A program made the translations under genes and the position numbers. Below the pieces are notes generated by a model that saw nothing but the letters and a program-made list of their open reading frames with translations, made no database searches and was not told the DNA's origin. DNA of 64,000 nucleotides. Source: Stenomitos frigidus_A. GTDB lineage: Bacteria; Cyanobacteriota; Cyanobacteriia; Leptolyngbyales; Leptolyngbyaceae. Position 1 is the stretch's first letter. Each line of letters opens with the position of its first letter. The stretch covers positions 1-64,000 of the forward strand of contig NZ_CAWNSW010000155.1 in NCBI RefSeq assembly GCF_963877135.1, written 5' to 3'. Positions 36,558 through 44,887 of the stretch are shown here, in pieces.

Positions 36558-37010
36558 TTAGTCTGAGTTTCCATGGAGATTGATGCGTCCATAGCCCAGG
36601 AATTGACCACGATTGTCTGCTGCTTCAACGGGATAAGCCGTAACGCCAAACTCATACACACCACTCCAGGAAGGATTTGCCCTCACTGGAATGGCGACCG
36701 TTACAGTACTATCGGGTGCCACCAGCTGCTCAAAGACGATCGTGACTTCACCGGGATTGGTCGGTTGTTCGCCACCGACGCTGGCTAAAGGAATGGCAGG
36801 GTCTGCGGCGAATCGTCCACCCTCAAACGCTTGGCTTTTACCAACATCAAACTGTACGGTCTCAACGTTGAATGCCTGGGCGATCGTCACCGCCTTAAGA
36901 GAGAGACTGTCCGGCAGCAGCAGGCAGGCTCAACGTAAATTCGTAGGTCTAGGGAGTCTATGCCCCTAACTGAGAGGCTGCCACATGTACTAAGAGTGGT
37001 GGGTGGCTAA
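36558..37010 (-). pseudogene. DUF2808 family protein, frameshifted
   Basis: The C-terminal part (36558-36890) is intact: VTIAQAFNVETVQFDVGKSQ, NPSWSGVYEFGVTAYPV and GQFLGYGRINLHG are typical DUF2808 blocks. Upstream on the same strand the preceding blocks are present but in another frame: TYEFTLSLPAAAGQSLS is separated from the rest by a frame change inside a CTCTCTCT run, and SHPPLLVHVAASQLGA before it is followed by two in-frame TAG codons. No signal peptide is found. DUF2808 proteins are secreted proteins of unknown function in cyanobacteria. A single sequencing error could explain the shift, but not the two stops. Confidence 0.75.
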
Positions 37011-37103
37011 CGACCCCAATCACCCGCCGCAGAAAACCTCGAACGCCTAACAGTCAACCTCTCAACGGTCGGTGTGCATTGGGATTGTTAGACTGTCAGT
37101 ATC

Positions 37104-37589
37104 TCATCCACGGCGCGCCGCCTCAATGATGGCGATGTCAATCTTTCGCATCGTCATCATCGCATTGAACGCGCGCTTGGCGGCCGCAGGGTCGGGATCG
37201 GTGATCGCTTCCGTCAGCGCCAGTGGCGTGATCTGCCACGATATTCCCCATTTGTCCTTGCACCAACCGCAGTCACTCTCTTGTCCGCCATTGCCGACGA
37301 TCGCGTTCCAGTAGCGATCCGTTTCGGACTGATTGGTGGTTGCGACCTGAAACGAGAACGCCTCGTTATGCTTGAACGCAGGTCCGCCGTTGAGACCGAG
37401 GCAAGGAATGCCCATTACGGTAAACAAGACTGTCAACACATCTCCTTCCTTCCCCGACGGAAAGTCCCCTGGTGCGCGTTGCACAGCGTCAACGGAAGAG
37501 TCTGGAAAGGTAGCAGCGTAAAACCGTGCCGCGTCCTCGGCGCTCCCGTCATACCAAAGGCAAACCGTGTTCTTTGCTATCTTTGTCAT
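37104..37589 (-). CDS. PhnB-like VOC superfamily protein
   Basis: 161 residues of the PhnB-like (once misnamed 3-demethylubiquinone methyltransferase) branch of the vicinal-oxygen-chelate fold. Typical blocks are NTVCLWYDGSAEDAARFY, FTVMGIPCLGLNGG, FKHNEAFSFQV and GWCKDKWGISWQITP. These proteins form dimers with metal-binding sites; a substrate is not established. The same family is common in proteobacteria, and the gene lies in a decayed accessory stretch, so transfer is likely. Another VOC gene follows upstream on the same strand after 113 bp, possibly co-acquired. Confidence 0.87.
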   Translation of the reverse strand: MTKIAKNTVCLWYDGSAEDAARFYAATFPDSSVDAVQRAPGDFPSGKEGDVLTVLFTVMGIPCLGLNGGPAFKHNEAFSFQVATTNQSETDRYWNAIVGNGGQESDCGWCKDKWGISWQITPLALTEAITDPDPAAAKRAFNAMMTMRKIDIAIIEAARRG

Positions 37590-37702
37590 GTCACTTCTCC
37601 ATTGAGCTTGGAATTAATGATTCCAAAGACTTGGGTGCATCGTGCTGGTTAACGTCTGCTCTAACCAAGCACGAAATGATTTTCTTGAATTCGCCTTTCA
37701 AA

Positions 37703-38083
37703 CTATTTCATTGAGTGCAAGCCAAACATGTTGCCTTCAGAATCTATAGCTAAAGAAATAAAGCCATATTCGCCAATAGACATTTTAGGCTTTTGGATAC
37801 GCCCCCCTGCTGCTTCGACTTTAGATTCTTCGACTGCACAATCTTCACATGAAAAATAAATCAAAGTACTATTTCCACCAGCTTTAAAACCTTCCATTTT
37901 GACAAGGGCACCGCTAGCACCATACTTCTCCATGTCCGACGGAAATGACAACATTTCGATACTGGTATCATTAGGGTCACCCAATACATCCAAATTCACA
38001 CTAAGCACGGATTCGTAAAACTGCTTAGCTCTAGCTAAGTCATCTACATAGATTTCAAACCAGGCTACAGGATTATTTGCCAT
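37703..38083 (-). CDS. VOC/glyoxalase-like protein
   Basis: A 126-residue vicinal-oxygen-chelate protein: NPVAWFEIYVDDLARAKQFYE begins the first beta-alpha-beta-beta-beta module and GGRIQKPKMSIGEYGFISLAIDSEGNMFGLHS closes the second. The final block, with D-EGN-FGLH, is shared with bleomycin-resistance or glyoxalase-like proteins. I chose the ATG at 38083 because GAGG lies 10 bases upstream on the minus strand. The gene is A/T-rich compared with its surroundings. Substrate unknown. Confidence 0.85.
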   Translation of the reverse strand: MANNPVAWFEIYVDDLARAKQFYESVLSVNLDVLGDPNDTSIEMLSFPSDMEKYGASGALVKMEGFKAGGNSTLIYFSCEDCAVEESKVEAAGGRIQKPKMSIGEYGFISLAIDSEGNMFGLHSMK

Positions 38084-38157
38084 GAGATTTTTCCTCAATA
38101 ATTACTAATTTGCTCAAGTTTGTGAAGTTAATATAGCGGTTTTCACTTCTATGAAGT

Positions 38158-38185
38158 ACACCCTACACCCTACACCCCACACCCT
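38158..38185. repeat. Heptamer tandem repeat (ACACCCT)
   Basis: Three to four copies of a 7-bp unit lie upstream of the VOC gene. Confidence 0.75.
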
Positions 38186-38817
38186 GCCTTAAGCAGGCGT
38201 ACCTCATCTGAATGAGAATTGCTATAGCGCAGTTGACTAATGTATGGAAACTGCGTCCAGTCAACTCTTTTATTCATCTACAACTATTTTAAAACCACCA
38301 AAGATCAAGCGGCTTCCGTCGAAAGGCGTTATTTGATGTAGGTACTGCAACCACAAAACCACAAAACCTTCGATGTATTCCATTACCGCCTCCTGAAAGA
38401 CATAATTTGGCTTGCCCTATTTCCTTGGATCTAACAGCACGGAGATTCCGCCTAGGCAACACATAGAGCGTCAAAGCAGATATGATATGCCGACACCCAA
38501 CACAGAACAAGAGTACTATAAAATCAAGGATCTATCCACCTAACCATCTGTCAAGATTTGCAACAGAAGGGTACAAGCTTCTCAGGGGCTGGAATTTTGC
38601 GCAGGCATCAGTCTAACAACTGATTAGACGGAATCTTTCCGCAGATCCACCCCAAAACAGGCGGATCCACCCCAAATTAGCTAGATCGGCGGAATCTTTC
38701 CGTATAGTACGTCGATCAGGATGGATCGACAGAAAATTTCCGCATAGCTTCAGATCTGTACGGACTCCTGTTCAAGTATCATTAAATACATAATTTATTC
38801 TTGCGGCTGGTCTGCTC
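38186..38817. other. Spacer before the integrase with repeated dyads
   Basis: No gene is visible. The right half holds three related dyads, CGGAATCTTTCCG at 38629-38641 and 38690-38702 and a variant ending ATTTCCG at 38732-38742; two direct copies of GATCCACCCCAAA (38644 and 38664); and an inverted pair GTCGATC/GATCGAC (38711-38730). This cluster sits immediately before an integron-type integrase gene, where the attI site and its integrase-binding repeats would be expected, but it may instead be the relic end of another element. Confidence 0.45.
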
Positions 38818-39582
38818 ATGGAACCGCGTCCCAGGAAGCTTTTAGACCAACTGCGAGATGTCATTCGGCTCAAGCATTATGCCTACCGGACTGAGGAAAC
38901 CTACGTGCAGTGGGTGAGGCGCTTTATCCTCTTCCATGAAAAGCGGCATCCGCGTGAGATGGGGCGAGCAGAGATTGAGGCCTTTCTGACGCATCTGGCG
39001 GTGCAAGAGCAAGTCGCTGCTTCCACTCAAAATCAGGCACTCAATGCCATTCTCTTTCTGTACCGAGCGGTCTTGAAGCTGGAAGTGTCTGAGGTGAAAG
39101 CGATTCGGGCAAAACGCACCCAGTATCTTCTCACTGTCCTGACCAAAGCAGAGGCACAGGCTGTCATGCAACAGATCTGTGGCGTTCAGCAGTTGGTGGT
39201 GAAGTTACTGTATGGCAGTGGACTGCAATTGTGTGAAGGGTTGCGCTTGCGCGTTAAGGATATCGATTTTGCCCAACAACAGATCCTCGTGCGAGACGGT
39301 AAGGGCAGTAAAAGTCGCGTCACAATGTTACCAACCAGCGTGAGCGAGGAACTCTGCGATCATCTTGTAAGGGTTAAGCGTCAGCATCAGGAAGACTTAG
39401 GGCAAGACTTTGGCGCCGTAACGTTGCCTTATGCCTTAGATCGCAAGTATCCAAAGGCAAATCGAGGCTGGGTATGGCAGTTTGTATTCCCCTCCAGTCA
39501 GATTGCCAAAGATCCACGTGGTGAATTGATGTGTCGGTATCACCTGCATGAGTTCCATTGGTGCCAATTTAGATGTCGGTAA
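38818..39582 (+). pseudogene. Integron-type tyrosine recombinase (IntI-like), inactivated
   Basis: 254 residues. The N-terminal core-binding part (KLLDQLRDVIRLKHYAYRTE, YVQWVRRFILFH) and LYRAVLK match integron integrases, as does the insert region NRGWVWQFVFPSSQIAKDPR followed by RYHLHE. The first catalytic arginine is missing: the family G-R-x-x-E-x-L block reads GSGLQLCEGLRLRVKD, with Gln137 (CAA) in place of Arg. The chain then ends just after HLHE, so the H-R-H/Y catalytic C-terminus is lost. The end overlaps the start of the next gene. It cannot be an active recombinase. No attC-like cassette array follows. Confidence 0.85.
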
Positions 39583-39865
39583 CGGACTCACCCTGCCGTC
39601 CTTCTCCACACTCATCGAAACTATGCGCACCAAGGAGAACGCTTACAACAGCGCCCTTTCCAACCTGGATAAACTCTACCAAGAAATGCTAGAAACCGAG
39701 CGCGAATTGTCAGATATGGCAGAACATATGCTGTTGGGTGTTGCCACCAAATACGGCAAAAGCTGTGTGGAATATGGCATGGCAGGCGGCGTTCCCAAAA
39801 ACCAGCGTGGCAAGGGCTTGCGCGGCGAATCGTCCACATCCAGTTCTGAACAACCGTCCAAATAG
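39548..39865 (+). CDS. Small cyanobacterial hypothetical protein with coiled coil
   Basis: 105 residues. The N-terminus SSIGANLDVGNGLTLPSFSTL is followed by a predicted coiled coil (about 24-62, TMRTKENAYNSALSNLDKLY and ELSDMAEHML) and a conserved-looking tail GVATKYGKSCVEYGMAGGVP with a basic Ser-rich end. I recall similar small proteins in cyanobacteria with a K/R-YG-x-S-x-EYE-x-AGG tail, all without known function. The ATG lies within the last codons of the broken integrase gene, so recombination joined the integrase exactly upstream of this gene. No ribosome site is evident. Confidence 0.55.
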   Translation: MSSIGANLDVGNGLTLPSFSTLIETMRTKENAYNSALSNLDKLYQEMLETERELSDMAEHMLLGVATKYGKSCVEYGMAGGVPKNQRGKGLRGESSTSSSEQPSK

Positions 39866-40146
39866 TCACGGCAGCGCTACCAGCACCACGAATGGTAAGA
39901 CAGGCGCCACAATGACTTAGGCTGGATCTCATTTCATAGACCACAAGACCTGCTTTCATGCAATAGGCGATCGCCGATCGTCAAATCAGATGATGGGCGA
40001 TTGCTGTTCTGCTTGTAGCGATCACCGAAACCATGCTTCTGTAAATCAGACAACGCCGCGAACTAGACAAATTTTGTGGGTTTAGATACAACCGACATCG
40101 CGTTGATGCGGAAGTATCGAGGTTGCGTTTTTGGAGGCGATCGACT

Positions 40147-41109
40147 ATGGCGTTTTCGCAGATTCCTGTGATTGATCTTGGTGGGTTGCGATCGCCCGAC
40201 TTGAGCGATCGCAAAGCCGTTGCTGCTGAGATTCGCCACGCCAGTCATCATGTTGGCTTTTTCTACATTGCGAATCATGGGATTCCAGCAGAGGCGATCG
40301 CGGCCACCTTCGCCCAAACCAAGCACTTTTTTGATCAGCCATTGGCAGTTAAAAATACGGTTTCCATCACACAATCACCCATTTCACGAGGGTATGAAGC
40401 GATCCGACAACAAGCGCTTGATCAAATTCCTGATCTCAAAGAAGGGTATTACATTGGGGTCGATCGGGGAGCCGACGATCCGCTAGTGCAGACTGGTACA
40501 CCGAATCATGGTGCGAACCAATGGCCTACCAATTTACCGGGATGGCAGGAGCCGTTGGAAGCGTATTTTGCCATGATGCAAACGTTGGCTTGCCAATTGA
40601 TGGGTGCGCTGGCACTGTCGCTAGATCTCGATGAACCGTATTTTGATGGCATGCTTGACCACGCTATGTCGGTCTTGCGGTTGCTACACTATCCACCGCA
40701 CCCTGTCGATGCAATGACCGATCAGCTGGGCTGTGGTGCCCATACCGACTGGGGTGGACTCACCATTCTGCTGCAAGATCAGGTTGGTGGGTTAGAGGTT
40801 TGCAATGCTGATGGCAATTGGATTAAAGCAGAACCCATTCCAGAGACGTTTGTGATCAATCTGGGCGATATGATGGCGCGCTGGACGAATGACTATTACC
40901 AATCCACACTGCATCGAGTGATCAATCGATCGGGCAAAGAGCGCTATTCCATGCCCTTCTTTTTTGATCTTAATTACCATGCGCTGGTGGAATGTTTACC
41001 CACGTGTCAGGGAGCCACAAATCCACCTAAATACCCACCCATCACGGCTGGAGAACACATTATGGAAATGTATCGCAAAACCTATCAAGTAACGGCAGCG
41101 ATCGCCTAG
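40147..41109 (+). CDS. 2-oxoglutarate/Fe(II)-dependent oxygenase (isopenicillin-N-synthase-like)
   Basis: 320 residues. The N-terminal block IPVIDLGGLRSPDLSD and GFFYIANHGIP is the DIOX_N domain; the catalytic jelly roll has the iron ligands His and Asp in GAHTDWGGLTILLQD and the distal His in STLHRVIN, and the 2-oxoglutarate Arg in RYSMPFFF. All residues needed for activity are present. The group includes ethylene-forming and plant-hormone-type oxygenases; the substrate here is unknown. Met at 40147 is chosen because GGAGG lies just upstream and the domain begins at once. It is monocistronic. Confidence 0.9.
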   Translation: MAFSQIPVIDLGGLRSPDLSDRKAVAAEIRHASHHVGFFYIANHGIPAEAIAATFAQTKHFFDQPLAVKNTVSITQSPISRGYEAIRQQALDQIPDLKEGYYIGVDRGADDPLVQTGTPNHGANQWPTNLPGWQEPLEAYFAMMQTLACQLMGALALSLDLDEPYFDGMLDHAMSVLRLLHYPPHPVDAMTDQLGCGAHTDWGGLTILLQDQVGGLEVCNADGNWIKAEPIPETFVINLGDMMARWTNDYYQSTLHRVINRSGKERYSMPFFFDLNYHALVECLPTCQGATNPPKYPPITAGEHIMEMYRKTYQVTAAIA

Positions 41110-41356
41110 CGTATGGGTTCGATGCTGGTCAAGATTGATGCACAGCTATTTGATGATACTCGTTCCCGTTTTAAGCTAACGCATGGTCATAAATCAGTAG
41201 AAGACCCAAATTAAACTGAGAATCTCTCAACGCCGTCAGCCAGCAGCCAGCAGCCGTCAGCTTTCAGCATCAAGCGTATGCATTCACTACGTCCGCTTAC
41301 TTCGAGTCCTAAAGCATGAGTGAGCTGAACCTAGCCATTTGCCACGATCGACGCCT

Positions 41357-41423
41357 GGCTGACCGCTAACCGCTGACCGCTAATCGCTGACTGCTGACCG
41401 CTGACCGCTGACTGCTGACCGCT
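41357..41423. repeat. Heptamer tandem array (GACCGCT)
   Basis: About nine copies of a 7-bp unit with variants (GACTGCT, AACCGCT, AATCGCT). It occupies much of the 350-bp spacer between the oxygenase and methyltransferase genes, which otherwise shows nothing recognisable. Confidence 0.9.
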
Positions 41424-41474
41424 CCAACGCTTTAGCACCAGCAAGCAACGCCAGAGACTGTGAGGTATTTAACA

Positions 41475-42275
41475 ATGCAGACAGAGCCCACCCCCCTACA
41501 TGCAATGAATCCGCTGTGCCGCTTTTCCGATCGCGCGGAAGATTATGCCAAATACAGACCCAGTTATCCGACGGAGGCCATTACTGCGGTGCTGTCCGGG
41601 TTGGGTGAGCCCGCACACTTAACGGCTGCTGATATTGGAGCGGGGACAGGCATTTCGGCACGATTGCTGGCCGATCGTGGTCTCCATGTCTGGGCGATCG
41701 AACCCAACGCTGCCATGCAACAAGCGGCTCTCTCGCATCCACGCGTGACGTTTCAAGCGGGGACTGCCGAAGAGACAGGTTTAGCGGCAGAGGCGATCGA
41801 TCTGGTGACGTGCTTTCAGTCCTTTCACTGGTTTGAGCCAAGCAAAAGCTTGACTGAGTTTCGTCGCCTTTTGCGAACCTCCGGCCGATTAGCACTCATT
41901 TGGAACGATCGTGACCAGAACGATCCGTTTACGGCGCAATACACCCAACTGATTCGCGTTGCGTCTGATCAACATCCGGCTGAGAGCTGTCACATCCGGA
42001 CAATGGAAGCCCAATCGCTGGCATCCAGTTCGCTGTTCCAAAATTTTCGTCATCACAAATTTACCTACCGCCACCCCGTTGACCTGCAAGCGCTCATTGG
42101 CCGCGTCCGAAGTACCTCTTACCTGCCTCAAACTGGCGCCATCTATGAGCAGCTAGTCGCTGACATTACCCAACTGTATGAGCAATGGATTCAGGAGACG
42201 GGCGCGATCGATCTAGTACACCGCACGATCGTCTTTCTGGCTGAACGGGGTGAGGAAGGAGGTTTTGAGTTTTGA
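41475..42275 (+). CDS. Class I SAM-dependent methyltransferase
   Basis: 266 residues. The SAM-binding motif I is AADIGAGTGISARLLA, followed by the acidic end of beta-2 in VWAIEPNAAM and the motif IV region DLVTCFQSFHWFEP; the W-F-P post-motif is typical of a methyltransferase type 11 group often annotated as UbiE/COQ5-like or trans-aconitate-like. The substrate is unknown. The ATG at 41475 follows GAGG by 9 bases; a GTG at 41460 is in frame. The last residues, GEEGGFEF, are encoded by the start of a TTTTGAG heptamer array, so the C-terminus has probably been replaced by repeat sequence. Confidence 0.82.
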   Translation: MQTEPTPLHAMNPLCRFSDRAEDYAKYRPSYPTEAITAVLSGLGEPAHLTAADIGAGTGISARLLADRGLHVWAIEPNAAMQQAALSHPRVTFQAGTAEETGLAAEAIDLVTCFQSFHWFEPSKSLTEFRRLLRTSGRLALIWNDRDQNDPFTAQYTQLIRVASDQHPAESCHIRTMEAQSLASSSLFQNFRHHKFTYRHPVDLQALIGRVRSTSYLPQTGAIYEQLVADITQLYEQWIQETGAIDLVHRTIVFLAERGEEGGFEF

Positions 42276-42315
42276 GTTTTGAGTTTTAGCCTTTAGCCTT
42301 CAGCCTTTAGCCTTC
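42262..42315. repeat. Heptamer arrays (TTTTGAG and TTTAGCC)
   Basis: Three copies of TTTTGAG followed by four imperfect copies of TTTAGCC. The first encodes the C-terminus and stop codon of the methyltransferase. Confidence 0.85.
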
Positions 42316-42485
42316 TAAACACTAACCGCAAAGCACTGGCCTTCCCACTCCCCCCTAATTTCCCTGTAATCCGATGTAATAATGTGGGTTTGTATTGTAT
42401 TCGCTAGTGTTTGTTTGTATGATTAATCGTTGTCAAACAAGCTACACTATCTCGACCGACTAACCGCACAAGAAGGAGACATGGA

Positions 42486-43640
42486 ATGACCGTCCGGCCG
42501 CATAAGCCCAATCCGTTGGGTGCCTTAATTCACCAAATTACAAATAAGTTTAGGTTTTCTTCATTCAGGCGGTTTATCTCCCTCATGGTTGTGGGAGTGG
42601 TGCTGAGTGCAGCGATCGCGTCTTGCTCGTCAGGCAGTAATACTGGTACAGCTCCGGGCACCTCTGGTAGCGCTAGCCCTGTTGCCGATCAGAAAAAGGA
42701 TGTTGAACTGACGCTGGTGGGCTATGCCATCCCCAAAGCTGCTCATGACGCCATTATTCCGAAGTTTGTCGAAAAATGGAAGGCAGAGCACGGTGGTCAA
42801 ACGGTGACCTTCAGGCAAAGCTACGGCGGTTCTGGCACTCAAACTCGCGCCATTATTGACGGTCTGGAAGCGGATATTGCGCATCTTGCCTTAGCCGCTG
42901 ATACTGGCAAACTGGTGAAGGCTGGTTTTGTGAGCGCCGACTGGGATAAGAAGGTGCCCAACAATGGCATCGTAGCGAAATCGGTCGTGGCGATCGTGAC
43001 CCGCGAAGGCAACCCCAAACAGATCAAGACCTTCTCAGATTTGACCAGAGACGACGTGAAGTGGATCACCGCTAACCCCAAAACATCTGGCGGGGCTCGT
43101 TGGAATTTCCTTGCTGTTTGGGACTATGGGCTGAAAACCACCAAGGATGAGGCTAAGACCAAAGAGTTTGTCACCAAAGCCTTCAAGAATGTGGCCGTAC
43201 TGGCGAAAGATGCAAGGGAATCGACGGACTCGTTTGCTAAACAGGGCCAGGGCGATGCGTTACTAAACTACGAAAACGAAATCATTCTCGCGAAGAGCAA
43301 GGGCGAGAAAGCAGAATACATTGTGCCTGAAATTAATGTTTCGATCGACACTCCAGTTTCCGTGATTGATAAAAATGTCGATAAGCATGGCACCCGTAAA
43401 GTGGCTGAAGCGTTCGTGAACTATCTGTTTACGCCAGAAGCCCAAGCAGAGTTTGTGAAGCTTGGCTATCGACCGCTGGATGCTGCTACTGCCAAAACCA
43501 AGGAAAATGCCGATAAATTCCCACCGGTGAAGACACTCGGAACCATCAAAGATTACGGCGGCTGGAGCGATTTCCAGAAGAAGTTCTTTGAAGACGGTGC
43601 GATCTTCGACCAGATCGAAGAGTCTGCTGGCAAGAAGTAG
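42486..43640 (+). CDS. sbpA: Sulfate/thiosulfate ABC transporter substrate-binding protein
   Basis: A periplasmic sulfate-binding protein (384 residues) that delivers sulfate to the CysTWA permease. A long lipoprotein signal ends in the lipobox AIASC, so the protein is membrane-tethered. The family blocks are clear: LTLVGYAIPKAAHDAIIPKF, SYGGSGTQTRAI (sulfate-binding Ser/Gly loop), GLEADIAHLALAAD and NPKTSGGARWNFLA. A ribosome site AGAAGGAGAC precedes the ATG. No cysT, cysW or cysA follows; a strong terminator does, so this is an orphan or a second copy. It is likely induced by sulfur shortage, although no operator could be assigned. Confidence 0.94.
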   Translation: MTVRPHKPNPLGALIHQITNKFRFSSFRRFISLMVVGVVLSAAIASCSSGSNTGTAPGTSGSASPVADQKKDVELTLVGYAIPKAAHDAIIPKFVEKWKAEHGGQTVTFRQSYGGSGTQTRAIIDGLEADIAHLALAADTGKLVKAGFVSADWDKKVPNNGIVAKSVVAIVTREGNPKQIKTFSDLTRDDVKWITANPKTSGGARWNFLAVWDYGLKTTKDEAKTKEFVTKAFKNVAVLAKDARESTDSFAKQGQGDALLNYENEIILAKSKGEKAEYIVPEINVSIDTPVSVIDKNVDKHGTRKVAEAFVNYLFTPEAQAEFVKLGYRPLDAATAKTKENADKFPPVKTLGTIKDYGGWSDFQKKFFEDGAIFDQIEESAGKK

Positions 43641-43822
43641 CGGTCAGCTATCAGCTGTCAGCCATAAGTACAAGCTTGACGTTCGTGGGGTCGATTCGCG
43701 TTGCTTATCTGTGGCAGGCTATAACGCCCCCATAGTCAAGGCTGGCACTCACAAATCATCCCCAGATGCAACGTCGGCTGACGCTACGAATTGATTGCTT
43801 AACGAGCCTTCGATCGGCACTC

Positions 43823-43848
43823 AAGGGGAAAGATAGCTTCCCCTTTTT
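43823..43848 (+). terminator. Rho-independent terminator downstream of sbpA
   Basis: Arms AAGGGGAA and TTCCCCTT with a 7-base loop are followed by a T-run on the plus strand; it can also serve as end signal for the convergent gspF-like gene. Confidence 0.85.
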
Positions 43849-43873
43849 CTTTGGGTCGTCAACTGTTTGGACA

Positions 43874-44806
43874 TTAACCAGGTAAGGCTTTGAGCATGGA
43901 TGTGACCGCCTGCATGCCAATGAGCAGCACCAGCGCGCCTGCTGCCAAAATGCCCAAAGGTTGTAGGGTTGCCTGAAGCTGTTTTAGCTTGCGCTCCAGA
44001 TCGCTCTCGTAATAAACCGCTAGCTTGCTCAGCATGGCATCCACATTACCCGTCTCTTCGCCTGTACGGAGCATTTGCAGTGCGAGTGGTGGCAGTTTTA
44101 CAGTCATGCTCTGGCTCAACGTTTTTCCTGCCTGAATTTGACGGGAGGCGATCGTCAAGCTCTTTTGCAACTCCACATCAGGGATGTGCGATCGCAACAA
44201 CTCCAATGCTTGCAGCAGTGGCACTCCACACCGCAGTGGTAACTCCAGTTCGGTGAAATAGAGGAGCGAGCGTGCCTCAGCAATCCCTTTGAGAAACGGT
44301 ACGGTTGCCATGAACTGCTGCCTCGCTCCAGCACCAATAATCGCGGACAGATGGCCCTTAAGTAGCAAGCCAACTGCCACGATCGCAACCAGTACCCAAA
44401 AAACGGGTTGAAACACAAAAGCAGTGCTGCGTGTGATGAGTGCGATCAGCAACGCCACACCAGCGAAGGCAATGATGACGGCAGACACCATCACGGCATT
44501 GTAGAGCTTTTGCCGCCTGTGCTGAGTTTCCGCCGCGATCGCGAGTCGCTCAAAGGTTTCCGCCAAGGCTCCACTGTATTCGGCTGAACGAATGAGGGCG
44601 ATCGTCCAGGTATCAAAGTAGGGCGATCGAGTCTTGAGAGCATCAGCCAGCTCGTGTCCTGCTTCAACTTTGAGGCTGGCTTCTTTTAGCGATCGCTGCA
44701 AGTTGGCGCTGCAATCCCTCCCAGCCATGCCCAAACTCTGCTGCACTGGAATGCCCGCATTCAACAAAGCCGCAAACTGATGAAAGAACCGAGCTGTTTC
44801 CAACAT
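43874..44806 (-). CDS. Type II secretion/type IV pilus F-like membrane protein
   Basis: 310 residues with two T2SS-F domains: ARFFHQFAALLNAGIPVQQSL with the GGxP-like turn in the first half and FTELELPLRCGVPLLQALEL in the second. Hydrophobic segments lie at about 105-150 and at the C-terminus (ILAAGALVLLIGMQAV). GspF/PilC proteins form the inner-membrane platform of type II secretion and type IV pili but are usually about 400 residues; this one is shorter and lies alone, without gspE/pilB, pilT or pilins. It may be an orphan paralogue. The conserved TGEETGNVDAML is intact. Confidence 0.85.
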   Translation of the reverse strand: MLETARFFHQFAALLNAGIPVQQSLGMAGRDCSANLQRSLKEASLKVEAGHELADALKTRSPYFDTWTIALIRSAEYSGALAETFERLAIAAETQHRRQKLYNAVMVSAVIIAFAGVALLIALITRSTAFVFQPVFWVLVAIVAVGLLLKGHLSAIIGAGARQQFMATVPFLKGIAEARSLLYFTELELPLRCGVPLLQALELLRSHIPDVELQKSLTIASRQIQAGKTLSQSMTVKLPPLALQMLRTGEETGNVDAMLSKLAVYYESDLERKLKQLQATLQPLGILAAGALVLLIGMQAVTSMLKALPG

Positions 44807-44828
44807 GGGGAAAGGAAAAACTTTGAGT

Positions 44829-44884
44829 TAAGAATGAAGAGTTTTGAGTTGGAAGTATTGAACTCAAAACTCAAAACTCAAAAC
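44829..44884. repeat. Heptamer repeat (TTTTGAG and its complement)
   Basis: Imperfect TTTTGAG units are followed by their complement, (AACTCAA)n, so the spacer between the gspF-like and moeB-like genes could form a stem. Confidence 0.75.
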
Positions 44885-44887
44885 TTT

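Noticed and set aside
42360..42485. Riboswitch or clear sulfur-regulator operator before sbpA
   Set aside because: I could not find a recognisable aptamer or a convincing dyad, and the -35/-10 spacing was unclear.
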